Assembly: GCF_024359545.1 (NCBI RefSeq)
Contig: NZ_JAKQZG010000007.1
Location: 1 to 64,000, forward strand
Reading direction: 5' to 3'
From: Jiella marina
Lineage (GTDB): Bacteria > Pseudomonadota > Alphaproteobacteria > Rhizobiales > Rhizobiaceae
Length of the DNA stretch: 64,000 bases
Positions 56,410-64,000 of this stretch are shown in pieces. A model generated the notes under the pieces. That model saw only the letters and a program-made list of their open reading frames with translations. It did no database searches and was not told where the DNA came from. How positions within the stretch are numbered: position 1 is the first letter of the stretch; the number at the start of each line of letters is the position of its first letter. Both the position numbers and the translations under genes were made by a program.

Positions 56410-56608
56410 CCCTCGTGCTTCGACAGGCTCAGCATGAGGGCTACTGCGGAGGGGCGATCCGCTTCACGGGGCATGATCGCCCTGTTCCTGCCCCAGCAGC
56501 ATCACGCTATCGGCGCGGCGTTCCATTGCGTCCTAATGGCGGGCCTGTGCCCTCATGGCGAGCCCGCAAACCCGGCACCCTCATGGTGAGCCTGTCGAAC
56601 CATGGGGG
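56410..56608. repeat. Inverted pair of ~31-bp intergenic repeats (TTCGACAGGCTCA type)
   Basis: CCTCGTGCTTCGACAGGCTC... plus AGCATGAGGG (56410-56440) recurs in inverted orientation at 56578-56608 (CCCTCATGGTGAGCCTGTCG + AACCATGGGGG). Each copy is itself partly palindromic (CCCT...AGGG), and a partial copy lies at 56550-56565. They occupy the 419-base gap 56282-56700 between the convergent hisG and argG, where no gene is apparent. This class of repeat is dispersed in many alphaproteobacterial genomes and may work as a bidirectional terminator here. Confidence 0.65.
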
Positions 56609-56700
56609 CTCCAGATTGCTTCCCACAGGAAGTCGAGAGGACTGAGCGGGAGGCGATCAACTCGCCCCGCGCCGTCATGCCGTTCCGGCGAACGGCCGCC

Positions 56701-57921
56701 TCAGGTCCGATTGCGCTTCGCCAGCGTCCTCAGCCGCAGGGCATTCAGGCGGATGAAGCCGGCAGCGTCCTTCTGATCATAAGCGCCGTGGTCGTCCTCG
56801 AAGGTGACCAGCGCGTCGGAATAAAGCGATTTCGGGCTCTCGCGGCCCTCGACGATGACGTTGCCCTTGTAGAGCTTCAGCCGCACCGTGCCTTCCACAT
56901 GCTCCTGGCTCCTGTCGATCGCCGCCTGCAGCATTTCGCGCTCGGGCGAAAACCAGAAGCCATTGTAGATCAGCTCGGCATATTGCGGCATGAGCTGGTC
57001 TTTCAGGTGCATCGCGCCGCGGTCGAGGGTGATCGATTCGATCGCCCGGTGCGCGGCGAGCAGGATCGTGCCGCCCGGCGTCTCGTAGACGCCGCGCGAC
57101 TTCATGCCGACGAAGCGGTTCTCGACGAGGTCGAGCCGGCCGATGCCGTTGTCGCGGCCGAGGTCGTTGAGGGCGGCGAGAAGCTCGTGCGGCTTCATCG
57201 CCTTGCCGTCGATCGAGACCGGATCGCCCTTTTTGAAGCCGATGGTGACCACGGTCGGCGTGTCGGGCGCCTCTTCCGGGCTGACAGTGCGCATGAAGAC
57301 GTAGGGCGGCGGCGTCTCGGCCGGATCCTCCAGCACCTTGCCCTCGGAGGAGGAGTGCAGGAGGTTGGCGTCGACCGAAAAGGGCGCTTCGCCGCGCTTG
57401 TCCTTGGTGACGAGGATCTGGTTCTTCTCGGCAAAGTCGAGGAGATCGGTGCGCGACTTGAACTCCCAGTCCCGCCAGGGCGCGATGACCTTGATATCGG
57501 GATCGAGCGCATAGGCGCAGAGCTCGAAGCGCACCTGGTCATTGCCCTTGCCGGTCGCACCATGGGCGATCGCGTCGGCGCCGGTCTCGTGGGCGATCTC
57601 CACGAGGCGCTTGGAAATCAGCGGCCGGGCGATGGAGGTGCCGAGCAGATAGGTGCCCTCATAGACGGCGTTCGCGCGGAACATCGGGAAGACGAAGTCG
57701 CGGCAGAACTCCTCGCGCACGTCCTCGATATAGATCTCGCGGATGCCGGCGCGCTCGGCCTTTTCCCGGGCCGGTGTCAGCTCCTCGCCCTGGCCGAGAT
57801 CGGCGGTGAAGGTGACGACCTCGGCGCCGAGTTCGGTCTGCAGCCATTTGAGGATGATCGAGGTGTCGAGGCCGCCCGAATAGGCGAGGACGACCTTCTT
57901 GACGTCGCGTGTGTTGGCCAT
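56701..57921 (-). CDS. argG: Argininosuccinate synthase
   Basis: 406 residues. The N-type ATP pyrophosphatase P-loop AYSGGLDTS is at 13-21; [22 protein letters not shown] and [18 protein letters not shown] are also diagnostic. It condenses citrulline and aspartate in arginine synthesis. GGAAAC lies upstream of ATG 57921. Convergent with hisG, divergent from the LysE exporter. Confidence 0.97.
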   Translation of the reverse strand: MANTRDVKKVVLAYSGGLDTSIILKWLQTELGAEVVTFTADLGQGEELTPAREKAERAGIREIYIEDVREEFCRDFVFPMFRANAVYEGTYLLGTSIARPLISKRLVEIAHETGADAIAHGATGKGNDQVRFELCAYALDPDIKVIAPWRDWEFKSRTDLLDFAEKNQILVTKDKRGEAPFSVDANLLHSSSEGKVLEDPAETPPPYVFMRTVSPEEAPDTPTVVTIGFKKGDPVSIDGKAMKPHELLAALNDLGRDNGIGRLDLVENRFVGMKSRGVYETPGGTILLAAHRAIESITLDRGAMHLKDQLMPQYAELIYNGFWFSPEREMLQAAIDRSQEHVEGTVRLKLYKGNVIVEGRESPKSLYSDALVTFEDDHGAYDQKDAAGFIRLNALRLRTLAKRNRT

Positions 57922-58081
57922 GGCTCGTTGTTTCCGCTCGGAATTGGTGCTGACGGGCGTCTACACAAAAGCCGTGGCGAAGGGAACTGGTCGCAGCGAT
58001 TCGGACGAATTCCGGGAGCGCTCTGGCGTCCCGCCTGCAGAAGGCGTATCGCATGCAGCTTCTGAACCAGCGGGACGGATC

Positions 58082-58729
58082 ATGCCCTTCATCCCCGACC
58101 TCTCGACCATCCTCGCCTTCTCGGTCGCCTGCTTCGTGCTGACGATCACGCCGGGGCCGGACATGACGCTGTTTCTCGGCCGGACGCTGGCCGGCGGTCG
58201 GGCATCGGGGATCGCTGCCTATCTCGGCGCGGCGACGGGCTCGCTGATCCATACGACGCTTGCCGCCGTCGGCCTGTCGGCCCTGATCGCGGCTTCGCCG
58301 GAAGCGTTCTTGGTGCTCAAGATCGTCGGGGCCGGCTATCTGATCTTTCTCGCCGTCCAGGCGGTCCGATCCGGTTCGACCTTCCGGGTGGATGAGAAGG
58401 GCCAGGAGAAGGCGGCACCCTCGCTCAAGGCAAGCTGGTTGACGGGGGTCGGGATCAATCTGTCCAACCCGAAAATCATCCTGTTCTTCGTGACTTTCCT
58501 GCCGCAATTCGTGCAAGCGGGCGATCCGCATGCCGGCGGCAAGCTGTTCTTTCTCGGGATCTATTTCATCGTCTTTGCGACGCCCTTCTGCGTGGCGATG
58601 ATCGTCGCCGCCGACAAGCTGGCCGCCGCCCTGAAGCGGCGACCGAAGGTCACGCGCGCGATCGACTGGCTGTTCGCCAGCGTGTTTTCCGCCTTCGCGG
58701 TCAAGATCCTGATGACACAGGGCCGCTGA
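58082..58729 (+). CDS. LysE/RhtB family amino acid exporter
   Basis: 215 residues with about six hydrophobic segments. The LysE-type start FSVACFVLTITPGPDMTLFLGRTL (quoted in part) contains the TPGPD signature (about 20-24), and GINLSNPKIILFFVTFLPQF is the conserved central block. Members export amino acids or homoserine-lactone-like compounds; the substrate here is unknown, though the divergent argG makes a basic amino acid a reasonable guess. ATG 58082 gives the family N-terminus. Confidence 0.9.
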   Translation: MPFIPDLSTILAFSVACFVLTITPGPDMTLFLGRTLAGGRASGIAAYLGAATGSLIHTTLAAVGLSALIAASPEAFLVLKIVGAGYLIFLAVQAVRSGSTFRVDEKGQEKAAPSLKASWLTGVGINLSNPKIILFFVTFLPQFVQAGDPHAGGKLFFLGIYFIVFATPFCVAMIVAADKLAAALKRRPKVTRAIDWLFASVFSAFAVKILMTQGR

Positions 58730-58762
58730 AGGCTCATCGCGCCCGCCGAGGTCGACGACCGA

Positions 58763-59797
58763 TCACCAAAGCGGCTGTTCCGGCTCGTGCGCGAAGAGCG
58801 GATCGTCCTGGCGAAGCGTCGCCTTCCGGTCGATCCCGTTGACGACGATCGTGGTCACCCCGCTCGGGTCGGTCATGGCATAGCAGGCATCGCCCAGAAA
58901 ACCGCCGCCATGGGAAAGCGCCACGCGGATGGGCGGGTTGTCGGGGTCCGCATAGAGCGGCTGGCCGACCATGAGGTCGATCGCATCGCCTGGGTCAAGC
59001 CCGGCGAGAAGACCGCGCAACGCCGCGGTGTCGCTGTCCGCCGGATATTTGTCGTCGATCATCTGCCGTGCGGTGATGGTCAGGCCCGGGGGTGGTTCCG
59101 AATACGCCCCGACCAGCGGACCGGCATCGGCGAAGGCGCCGATCATCGCCTGGACGGCGTTGCGGCAGGCGATCCGCGGCCAGTCGACCGGCAGGGGCAG
59201 CGGCTCGCCCATGAGCGATATGCCGAGCCCCGAAATCTCCGTCGGCGTGTCGATCATCTCCATCTCGGCCGGGGCGGTGGTCAGGAGTTCCGACAACAGG
59301 CCGCCGTCGACTTCGCGCATGCGGGTGGCGTAATCGAGGAGGAGGGCGTTGACCAGGCGCGTCAGGTCGAGAACCTCGTTGACGAGTTCGACCTGATCGT
59401 CTCGTGACGAAAAGAACCCGTGATAGCCGAGCCTCGCGCCCGGCTCGATCTCGCGCCGCACCTGATGGGCGTAGCTGCCGAAGGACTTTCCGCCGAGAAA
59501 GGCGATGGCACAGGCGCTGAGGCAGTTCCGGCCGCTTTCAACCAGTGTGCCGGCATAGGCTGCATGGATGGCTTCGCCGAGGCGCATTCCCTCCATGAGA
59601 TCGCCGCCGGGCGAGTCGAAGGAAACCGTCCAGAGCGGTCCGTCGATCAGCGGCGCGACCGTCGCCGCGAATTTGTCGGCGTCGCCTTTGGTGATCGGCC
59701 CCGTGGCGAGCACCGTCTCACTCGAGACCTGAAACTCCATCGCATGTGCAGCCGTCGAAAGAGCGCATAAGGCAAGACTGAACAGGAGGCGTTTCAT
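58763..59797 (-). CDS. Secreted ClpP/crotonase-fold protein (COG3904-like)
   Basis: 344 residues. Signal peptide (1-20, ...TAAHA). Residues 25-200 resemble the ClpP-fold periplasmic family: SFDSPGGDLMEGMRLGEAIH (59-78), the putative nucleophile Ser94 in CLSACAIAFLGG and a His at 126 in LGYHGFF, the same order as in ClpP/SppA-type serine peptidases. The C-terminal 140 residues, with a cysteine pair, are unassigned. Activity has to my knowledge not been settled for this family. Monocistronic, convergent with the LysE gene. Confidence 0.75.
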   Translation of the reverse strand: MKRLLFSLALCALSTAAHAMEFQVSSETVLATGPITKGDADKFAATVAPLIDGPLWTVSFDSPGGDLMEGMRLGEAIHAAYAGTLVESGRNCLSACAIAFLGGKSFGSYAHQVRREIEPGARLGYHGFFSSRDDQVELVNEVLDLTRLVNALLLDYATRMREVDGGLLSELLTTAPAEMEMIDTPTEISGLGISLMGEPLPLPVDWPRIACRNAVQAMIGAFADAGPLVGAYSEPPPGLTITARQMIDDKYPADSDTAALRGLLAGLDPGDAIDLMVGQPLYADPDNPPIRVALSHGGGFLGDACYAMTDPSGVTTIVVNGIDRKATLRQDDPLFAHEPEQPLW

Positions 59798-59908
59798 CGG
59801 CAGATCCCGGGCGCGAGATGACCTTGAGGAAGATCATCGTGGGTCCGACTGCGAGCCGCTGTCAACGGATGTTGCGGAAAGGCAACATCGGCGAAATGCG
59901 GCAAAACT

Positions 59909-59922
59909 TTGATCTGGATCAA
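59909..59922. promoter_or_regulatory. FNR/FixK box upstream of ompW
   Basis: TTGATCTGGATCAA is a perfect TTGAT-N4-ATCAA site, the consensus for FNR/FnrL/FixK-type regulators. Its centre (59915.5) would be at -41.5 if transcription starts near 59957; a TAATTT element at 59945-59950 sits where the -10 hexamer would be. This is the geometry of a class II activated promoter. A 10-fixed-base match is not expected by chance in 64 kb. Confidence 0.8.
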
Positions 59923-59989
59923 ACGGACGCTATGCCTGGCTGACTAATTTTGGCGATGTCGATTCACATACAGACATCAGAGATCAGCC

Positions 59990-60676
59990 ATGACATCGCA
60001 GAAAATTCTCAGCGTCGCCGCGCTTCTGGCGGGCGTCGCCCTCCCGGCTTTCGCCGTGCCGACGGTCGCCAATGCCGCCGATCTCGACATCACGGGCGTT
60101 TCGGCGCCGGTGGAATACCAGAGCCCCTGGCAGATCCGCGTTCGCGGCCTTGGCGTCATCACCGAGGACAAGGGCTATGTGAACGGGGTGGTCGATTCCG
60201 ATCTGTCCTACTCCGACACGGTCATTCCCGAACTCGATATCAGCTACTACTTCACCGACAACATCGCCGCCGAACTCATTCTCGGCACCACCTATGCCAA
60301 TGTGACCGGTGATGGCTCGCTGACGGCCATGGAGCGGGTCGGCAAGACCTGGCTGCTGCCGCCGACGCTGACCCTGCAGTATCACTTCACCAATTTCGGC
60401 AAGTTCAAGCCCTATGTCGGCGCCGGCGGAACCTATGCCATCTTCTACAATCAGGATGCCGACGGGGTCGACGATCTCGACATCGACAACACCTTCGGAG
60501 CGGCCCTGCAGGTCGGTTTCGACTACATGATCGACGAGAACTGGGGCTGGAACGTCGACGTGAAGAAGATCTTCCTCGAGCCAGACTTCGAGGTCAAGGT
60601 CGGCGGCGCCACCCTGTCCGGCAAGGCCAAGCTCAACCCCTGGATCATCGGTACCGGCGTCACCTACCGGTTCTGA
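59990..60676 (+). CDS. ompW: OmpW family outer membrane protein
   Basis: 228 residues. Signal peptide (cleavage near ANA-ADLD, about 29). An eight-stranded barrel pattern follows: SPWQIRVRGLGVIT, ELDISYYFTDNIAAELIL, PPTLTLQYHF, GKFKPYVGAGGTYAIFY, FGAALQVGFDYMID, WGWNVDVKKIFL, and a final strand ending in GTGVTYRF. OmpW forms a narrow channel for small hydrophobic compounds and is oxygen-regulated in several bacteria, in line with the FNR box 70-80 bases upstream. Ribosome binding site is weak. Confidence 0.95.
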   Translation: MTSQKILSVAALLAGVALPAFAVPTVANAADLDITGVSAPVEYQSPWQIRVRGLGVITEDKGYVNGVVDSDLSYSDTVIPELDISYYFTDNIAAELILGTTYANVTGDGSLTAMERVGKTWLLPPTLTLQYHFTNFGKFKPYVGAGGTYAIFYNQDADGVDDLDIDNTFGAALQVGFDYMIDENWGWNVDVKKIFLEPDFEVKVGGATLSGKAKLNPWIIGTGVTYRF

Positions 60677-60759
60677 GATCGACCGACCGGTCCGCCAAGC
60701 GTCTTGACACGAGCCAACCGCACCTTGGAGCGGGCGGTTCGGGTCTCGATCAGGCAAAT

Positions 60760-60782
60760 GCGGGGACTTGCCGAGTCCCCGC
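60760..60782. terminator. Bidirectional hairpin between ompW and GST
   Basis: GCGGGGACT (60760-60768) pairs perfectly with AGTCCCCGC (60774-60782) over a 5-base loop. It lies in the gap between the convergent ompW and GST genes, with no T run on either side, so it would be a weak intrinsic terminator for both. Confidence 0.6.
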
Positions 60783-60863
60783 CTATCCAATGGTGGCACG
60801 CTCGTGAATTTGTCCGAAGGTGCTTCGGCTCCCGTTGGCACAGGTGTCTTTCATTCTGCCATC

Positions 60864-61523
60864 TCAAGCATAGGCGTAGGGCCCCCCGCGCTTCAGCGCC
60901 TGGCGATAGGCCGTCCGGGCATGGATACGCTGGAGAAAATCGCGCAGGCTGGGGTGGTTCTCGTAGCCGAAGCGCTGCCCGGCTGCCTCGACCGGAAAGC
61001 TCATCATGATGTCGGCTGCCGTCATTTCGGGGCCGGCGAACCAGCCGCTGGAGCCGATCGCCCGTTCCCAATGGTCGAGATGAAGCGTGAGCTGCGGCCG
61101 CACCAGCATCTCGTCGACCTTCTCCATCGAGGTCTTGAGGATCGGCCTGGCGAAGAACGGCGCGCGATCCGGGATCATCTGCAGGACTAGCATCAGGAAC
61201 AGGGGTGGCATGGCCGAGCCTTCCGCATAGTGCAGGAAATGCCGCACCGTCCAGTAATCCTCGCTGTCTTCGGGAGGCATCAGTCGGCCCTTGCCGTATT
61301 TCGCTAGGATGTATTCGACGATCGCGCCGGTTTCGGCGATTGTCAGCCCGTCGACGGTGATCACCGGCGACTTGCCGAGCGGATGCACCTTCTTCAGTTC
61401 CGGCGGGGCCTGCATGTCTTTGCCCCGCTCGTAGCGTTTCACCTCATAGGACACGCCCAGCTCTTCGAGCAGCCAGAGTACGCGCTGCGAGCGCGAATTG
61501 TTGAGATGGTGGACGGTGAGCAC
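60864..61523 (-). CDS. Glutathione S-transferase
   Basis: 219 residues. N-terminal thioredoxin-fold domain with HHLNNSRSQRVLWLLEELGV (Ser near residue 10 as probable catalytic residue), the cis-Pro segment GKSPVI and the glutathione-contacting AETGAIVEYI; the C-terminal domain is all-helical (about 90-215). Start is GTG 61523, with GGAGG 8 bases upstream on the minus strand. Likely detoxification; substrate unknown. Its cofactor is supplied by gshB elsewhere in the window. Confidence 0.93.
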   Translation of the reverse strand: MLTVHHLNNSRSQRVLWLLEELGVSYEVKRYERGKDMQAPPELKKVHPLGKSPVITVDGLTIAETGAIVEYILAKYGKGRLMPPEDSEDYWTVRHFLHYAEGSAMPPLFLMLVLQMIPDRAPFFARPILKTSMEKVDEMLVRPQLTLHLDHWERAIGSSGWFAGPEMTAADIMMSFPVEAAGQRFGYENHPSLRDFLQRIHARTAYRQALKRGGPYAYA

Positions 61524-61601
61524 GGACGGAGCCTCCAGGACCGGGGAAGGAGGCTTTCACAGATGGAGCGCGGGGCCCCGCAAGAAAGACCGGATGTCGG
61601 C

Positions 61602-62090
61602 TCAAGGCGAACCGGACGGCGCGGCGCCTCGGGCGCTCTGCCAGCCCGATTGCCGCAACGCCTCGGCCGCGACGATGCCGGCCGTCACCGCGAGGTTCAG
61701 CGAGCGGCCGCCGGACACCATCGGCACCTTCAGTCGGGCATCCGCGAGGCTGTGGATTTCCGCCGGCACGCCGGCGCTCTCGCGCCCGAAGAGCAGGCAG
61801 TCTCCTGGCTGAAAGGCAAAGTCCGTGTAGATCGTCTCGGCCCTGGTCGTCAGAAGTACGAGCCGGCTTTGCGGTGGCCGCTCTTTGACGAAGCTCGCGA
61901 AATCCGCATGGCGGCGCAGCGCGGCCATGGCCAGATAGTCCATCCCGGCCCGCTTCAGGGCCCGATCGGAGGCGTCGAAGCCGGCCGGTTCGATCAGATC
62001 GACGGTCAGGCCGAAACAGGCGGCAAGCCTGAGGATGGTGCCGGTGTTGCCAGCGATGTCGGGCTGGTATAGCGCCAAGGATACAACCAT
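61602..62090 (-). CDS. trmL: tRNA (cytidine/uridine-2'-O)-methyltransferase TrmL
   Basis: 162 residues, SPOUT methyltransferase. Knot motifs: QPDIAGNTGTILRLAACFGL (10-29), LLFGRESAGVP and VPMVSGGRSLNLAVTAGIVA, which bind AdoMet. TrmL methylates the wobble base of leucine tRNAs. Same strand as the GST gene, 78 bases upstream of it. Ribosome binding site weak; the last residues (RGAAPSGSP) extend a little beyond the usual C-terminus. Confidence 0.93.
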   Translation of the reverse strand: MVVSLALYQPDIAGNTGTILRLAACFGLTVDLIEPAGFDASDRALKRAGMDYLAMAALRRHADFASFVKERPPQSRLVLLTTRAETIYTDFAFQPGDCLLFGRESAGVPAEIHSLADARLKVPMVSGGRSLNLAVTAGIVAAEALRQSGWQSARGAAPSGSP

Positions 62091-62247
62091 GGTTAAACCG
62101 CGTCCTAGCTTCCTGCAGCAAAGTCAGCTGCCGATACCCAATTTTGACACATGCCGGACCATAATCTTGGCATTTACCTGAGGACTTAGGATCGCGGGAG
62201 CTGTTCCGCCGGTCATGGTCTGCCGAGGATCGGCACGAGACTTCTGA

Positions 62248-63489
62248 GTGCCGACATCTGAGCGCTATCGAGCCATCGCCTTGAGAGCAACGATTCGAGA
62301 CTTCTGGAGGCGTTACAAGCCCGTTGGGCGGTTCCTGACGCGCGCGCGATCCGGAATGTTCTCGGTGCTGCGCGCCGTCGCGGGTTCGGCGCGGTCGACC
62401 GCTCTCGCACTTCTGGCACGGTCTGCGCGGCTGGCGGGTAAATTTGCTGCGCTCTGGAAGGCCAGCGTCGAAACGTTGCAAAAGCTGCCGCGCGCATGGC
62501 GCTCGCGACGGTCGCACTCTGGCTCGGGTGACGATCGGGCGCCCGTAACCAGGACCTCGTCACTCCAGCCTTCGCCAGGTGCGAAGGATCGACAGAACGA
62601 AGGTCGCTGGGGCCTTGATGCCGAGGTCGTGGGGGCCGTTGCACGCTTGAGCGTGGTCGCCGTGCTCGTCGCCGGCGGATTGATCGCGATCTTCCTCAAT
62701 ACGGATACGAGCGAGACGACTTCCTGGCGGATCGTGCGTGCCGAACGAACCGGGATCGAGGTCGGTGGGGCCTCCGAGAATGGAACGGCGGCGACAGATG
62801 CAAGCGCGGGGGGGCGTGATGGTCACGAGCACGGCGACTATCCCGACCTGCCCGTCGGGGCGAGGGTGCCGATCCCTTCGGCGCAATTGCTGTTGCCTGC
62901 CGCAAGCCGGGGGACGGGGGGATTCGTCCGTCTGCCTCTGACCGATCCAGCCGAATTGTGCGATGCGATCGACCCGGGCGCGGAAGGAATGGCCTGGCGT
63001 GAAAGCCCGCTCTTTGCCGGCCGCTGGGAATGCCAGGCGATGGCGACCGTGGATGGCGAGCCGATCCAGCCGGAGCAGGTGGATGCCGTCAGCGAGGACG
63101 ATGGTACCGGCGAGCCGCCTGCCACGCCAGATCTTCCAAAGGAAACGCGAATCTTCGCCATGGCGCGAGGCGTCGAGGAGGAAGCGCTGAACCTCGTCCG
63201 GTTCAAGCTCGTGGCGGCAAACGAGAGGGCGGCCCGACAGGGCGGGGTGCGTCTCGCCGAACTCATGCAGAACCTCTTCCAGAAGCTCCGTTGGGAGATG
63301 CCGAGCGAGGTGAGCCGCAATTTGCTCGAGTTGGATGCCTTCGACATCAATCAATCGGGAACGCGGTTGCGCTTTTTTCGCGAATACGGCGACGGCTCGC
63401 TCTACAATCTGATCGTGACATTCCCCGATTCCCGGGAGTTTCAGGAAGCCGAGGCCTTTCATACGCTGTCGCCGGTCGGCAAAAGATAG
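62248..63489 (+). CDS. Unrecognised single-pass membrane protein
   Basis: Up to 413 residues from GTG 62248; the true start is uncertain because the first 110 residues are Arg/Ala/Ser-rich and could be partly non-coding. One clear transmembrane helix, LSVVAVLVAGGLIAIFLN (about 134-151), is followed by an Asp/Gly-rich linker and a periplasmic region of about 200 residues (AELCDAIDPGAEGMAWRESP, WECQAMAT, FDINQSGTRLRFFREYGDGS) with two cysteines that could pair. The late part is clearly protein-like. I do not recognise the family. The next gene, 250 bases on, is a CDP-alcohol phosphatidyltransferase, so an envelope role is possible but unproven. Confidence 0.65.
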   Translation: MPTSERYRAIALRATIRDFWRRYKPVGRFLTRARSGMFSVLRAVAGSARSTALALLARSARLAGKFAALWKASVETLQKLPRAWRSRRSHSGSGDDRAPVTRTSSLQPSPGAKDRQNEGRWGLDAEVVGAVARLSVVAVLVAGGLIAIFLNTDTSETTSWRIVRAERTGIEVGGASENGTAATDASAGGRDGHEHGDYPDLPVGARVPIPSAQLLLPAASRGTGGFVRLPLTDPAELCDAIDPGAEGMAWRESPLFAGRWECQAMATVDGEPIQPEQVDAVSEDDGTGEPPATPDLPKETRIFAMARGVEEEALNLVRFKLVAANERAARQGGVRLAELMQNLFQKLRWEMPSEVSRNLLELDAFDINQSGTRLRFFREYGDGSLYNLIVTFPDSREFQEAEAFHTLSPVGKR

Positions 63490-63738
63490 GCGCTGCCACT
63501 GGAGGTATCGACGCATCCCGGTTCGCCAGCATCGATGTATTTCCAGAACAACAGCTTGTGTTCGCAAGGAGAATCAATCTTGTTGAGCGGATTTCATCCT
63601 GTGGTCGCAGAATTCACGATTCTCTGATGCTTGTTCCCTGGCGCGAATCGTCTACGAAAATTTCACGGGTGCTCGGTGCAATGACGAGCGCGACGCGTTA
63701 GGACCGGGCAGGGCGGGCAGGTTGGAGATCGGAAAAGA

Positions 63739-64000
63739 ATGGATGCCAAGGTGGCTGGGGAACATGCTGAGACCATGATGCGCCGGCCGCTGAAATCGCG
63801 CAGCACGGGCTGGGCCTCCTGGCTGCTTCGGCTCTTGTTGAAGACGCGGCTATCGGCAAACCAGATATCCGCAGTCGGGATCCTGTTCGCGGCCTGCGGC
63901 GCTGCGGCCATGATCTGGGCTTCACAGTCGCCGATCCTGTGGTGGGTCGCGGCCGTCTTCGTTCAATTGCGGCTCGTCGCCAATCTGATGGATGGCCTCG
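63739..64000 (+). CDS. CDP-alcohol phosphatidyltransferase family protein (partial, cut by window end)
   Basis: 87 codons from ATG 63739 to the window edge. After a basic N-terminus comes LSANQISAVGILFAACGAAA, two hydrophobic helices and QLRLVANLMDGL, where the DG begins the CDP-alcohol phosphotransferase motif DGxxAR...GxxxDxxxD; the rest is beyond the window. These membrane enzymes join a CDP-activated lipid or alcohol with an acceptor alcohol. A purine-rich GGAAAAGA directly precedes the ATG. Confidence 0.75.
   Translation, partial: MDAKVAGEHAETMMRRPLKSRSTGWASWLLRLLLKTRLSANQISAVGILFAACGAAAMIWASQSPILWWVAAVFVQLRLVANLMDGL

Noticed and set aside
62143-62170. TTGACA in the trmL to 62248 gap as a -35 box
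   Set aside because: No acceptable -10 hexamer at 16-18 bases; TTGGCA there does not fit.

Overview
The window looks like chromosome of an alphaproteobacterium of the order Hyphomicrobiales (Rhizobiales). This is inferred from gene content (BA14K family protein, IalB family protein, hisS-hisZ-hisG with short HisG, DUF1045, imp-type T6SS genes), high GC with strong third-position GC bias, and regulatory sites (GTTC-N7-GTTC-type LexA box, FNR/FixK box). I cannot name the species. No rRNA, tRNA, CRISPR array or intact insertion sequence was recognised.

Layout. 1-1.2 kb: an interrupted, edge-truncated ORF and a small membrane protein. 1.2-6 kb: sthA and gshB (divergent, both redox), an SH3-domain secreted protein, a KDG-kinase-like sugar kinase and a palindromic repeat. 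6.1-8.9 kb: a large protein with eight 48-residue TPR-like units, abutting leuC tail to tail with no bases between stop codons. 10.9-28 kb: one long plus-strand run with a 2,100-residue autotransporter, an IalB family protein and half of a type VI secretion locus (tssK, tssL, tssM, tagF, pppA, ppkA). 28-34.4 kb: otsB-otsA (trehalose), an MFS carrier, PPK2, a 2H-phosphoesterase-like DUF1045 protein and a lipoprotein DD-peptidase. 34.8-43 kb: tamA-tamB, the outer-membrane translocation module, with tamB enlarged by ~101-residue repeats. 43.5-47.5 kb: a coxSLM-type molybdenum hydroxylase operon (form II signature) ended by a clear terminator. 47.6-52.7 kb: a BA14K protein, then a radical SAM DNA-repair gene with a LexA-type box, and its usual partner (DUF4130-UdgX fusion) displaced by a small accessory island (higBA, a deaminase, an orphan Phd antitoxin). 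52.8-58 kb: hisS-hisZ-hisG and argG. 58-64 kb: LysE exporter, ClpP-like periplasmic protein, OmpW behind a perfect FNR box, GST, trmL, an unrecognised membrane protein and the start of a CDP-alcohol phosphatidyltransferase.

The most unusual points are: four perfect 34-bp tandem copies inside the higA antitoxin, where the unit length is not a multiple of three and only 1, 4, 7... copies keep frame; the split SOS-type radical SAM/UdgX repair pair around that island; the repeat-rich surface and scaffold proteins (autotransporter, TamB, TPR protein); and a codon-usage shift inside hisS.
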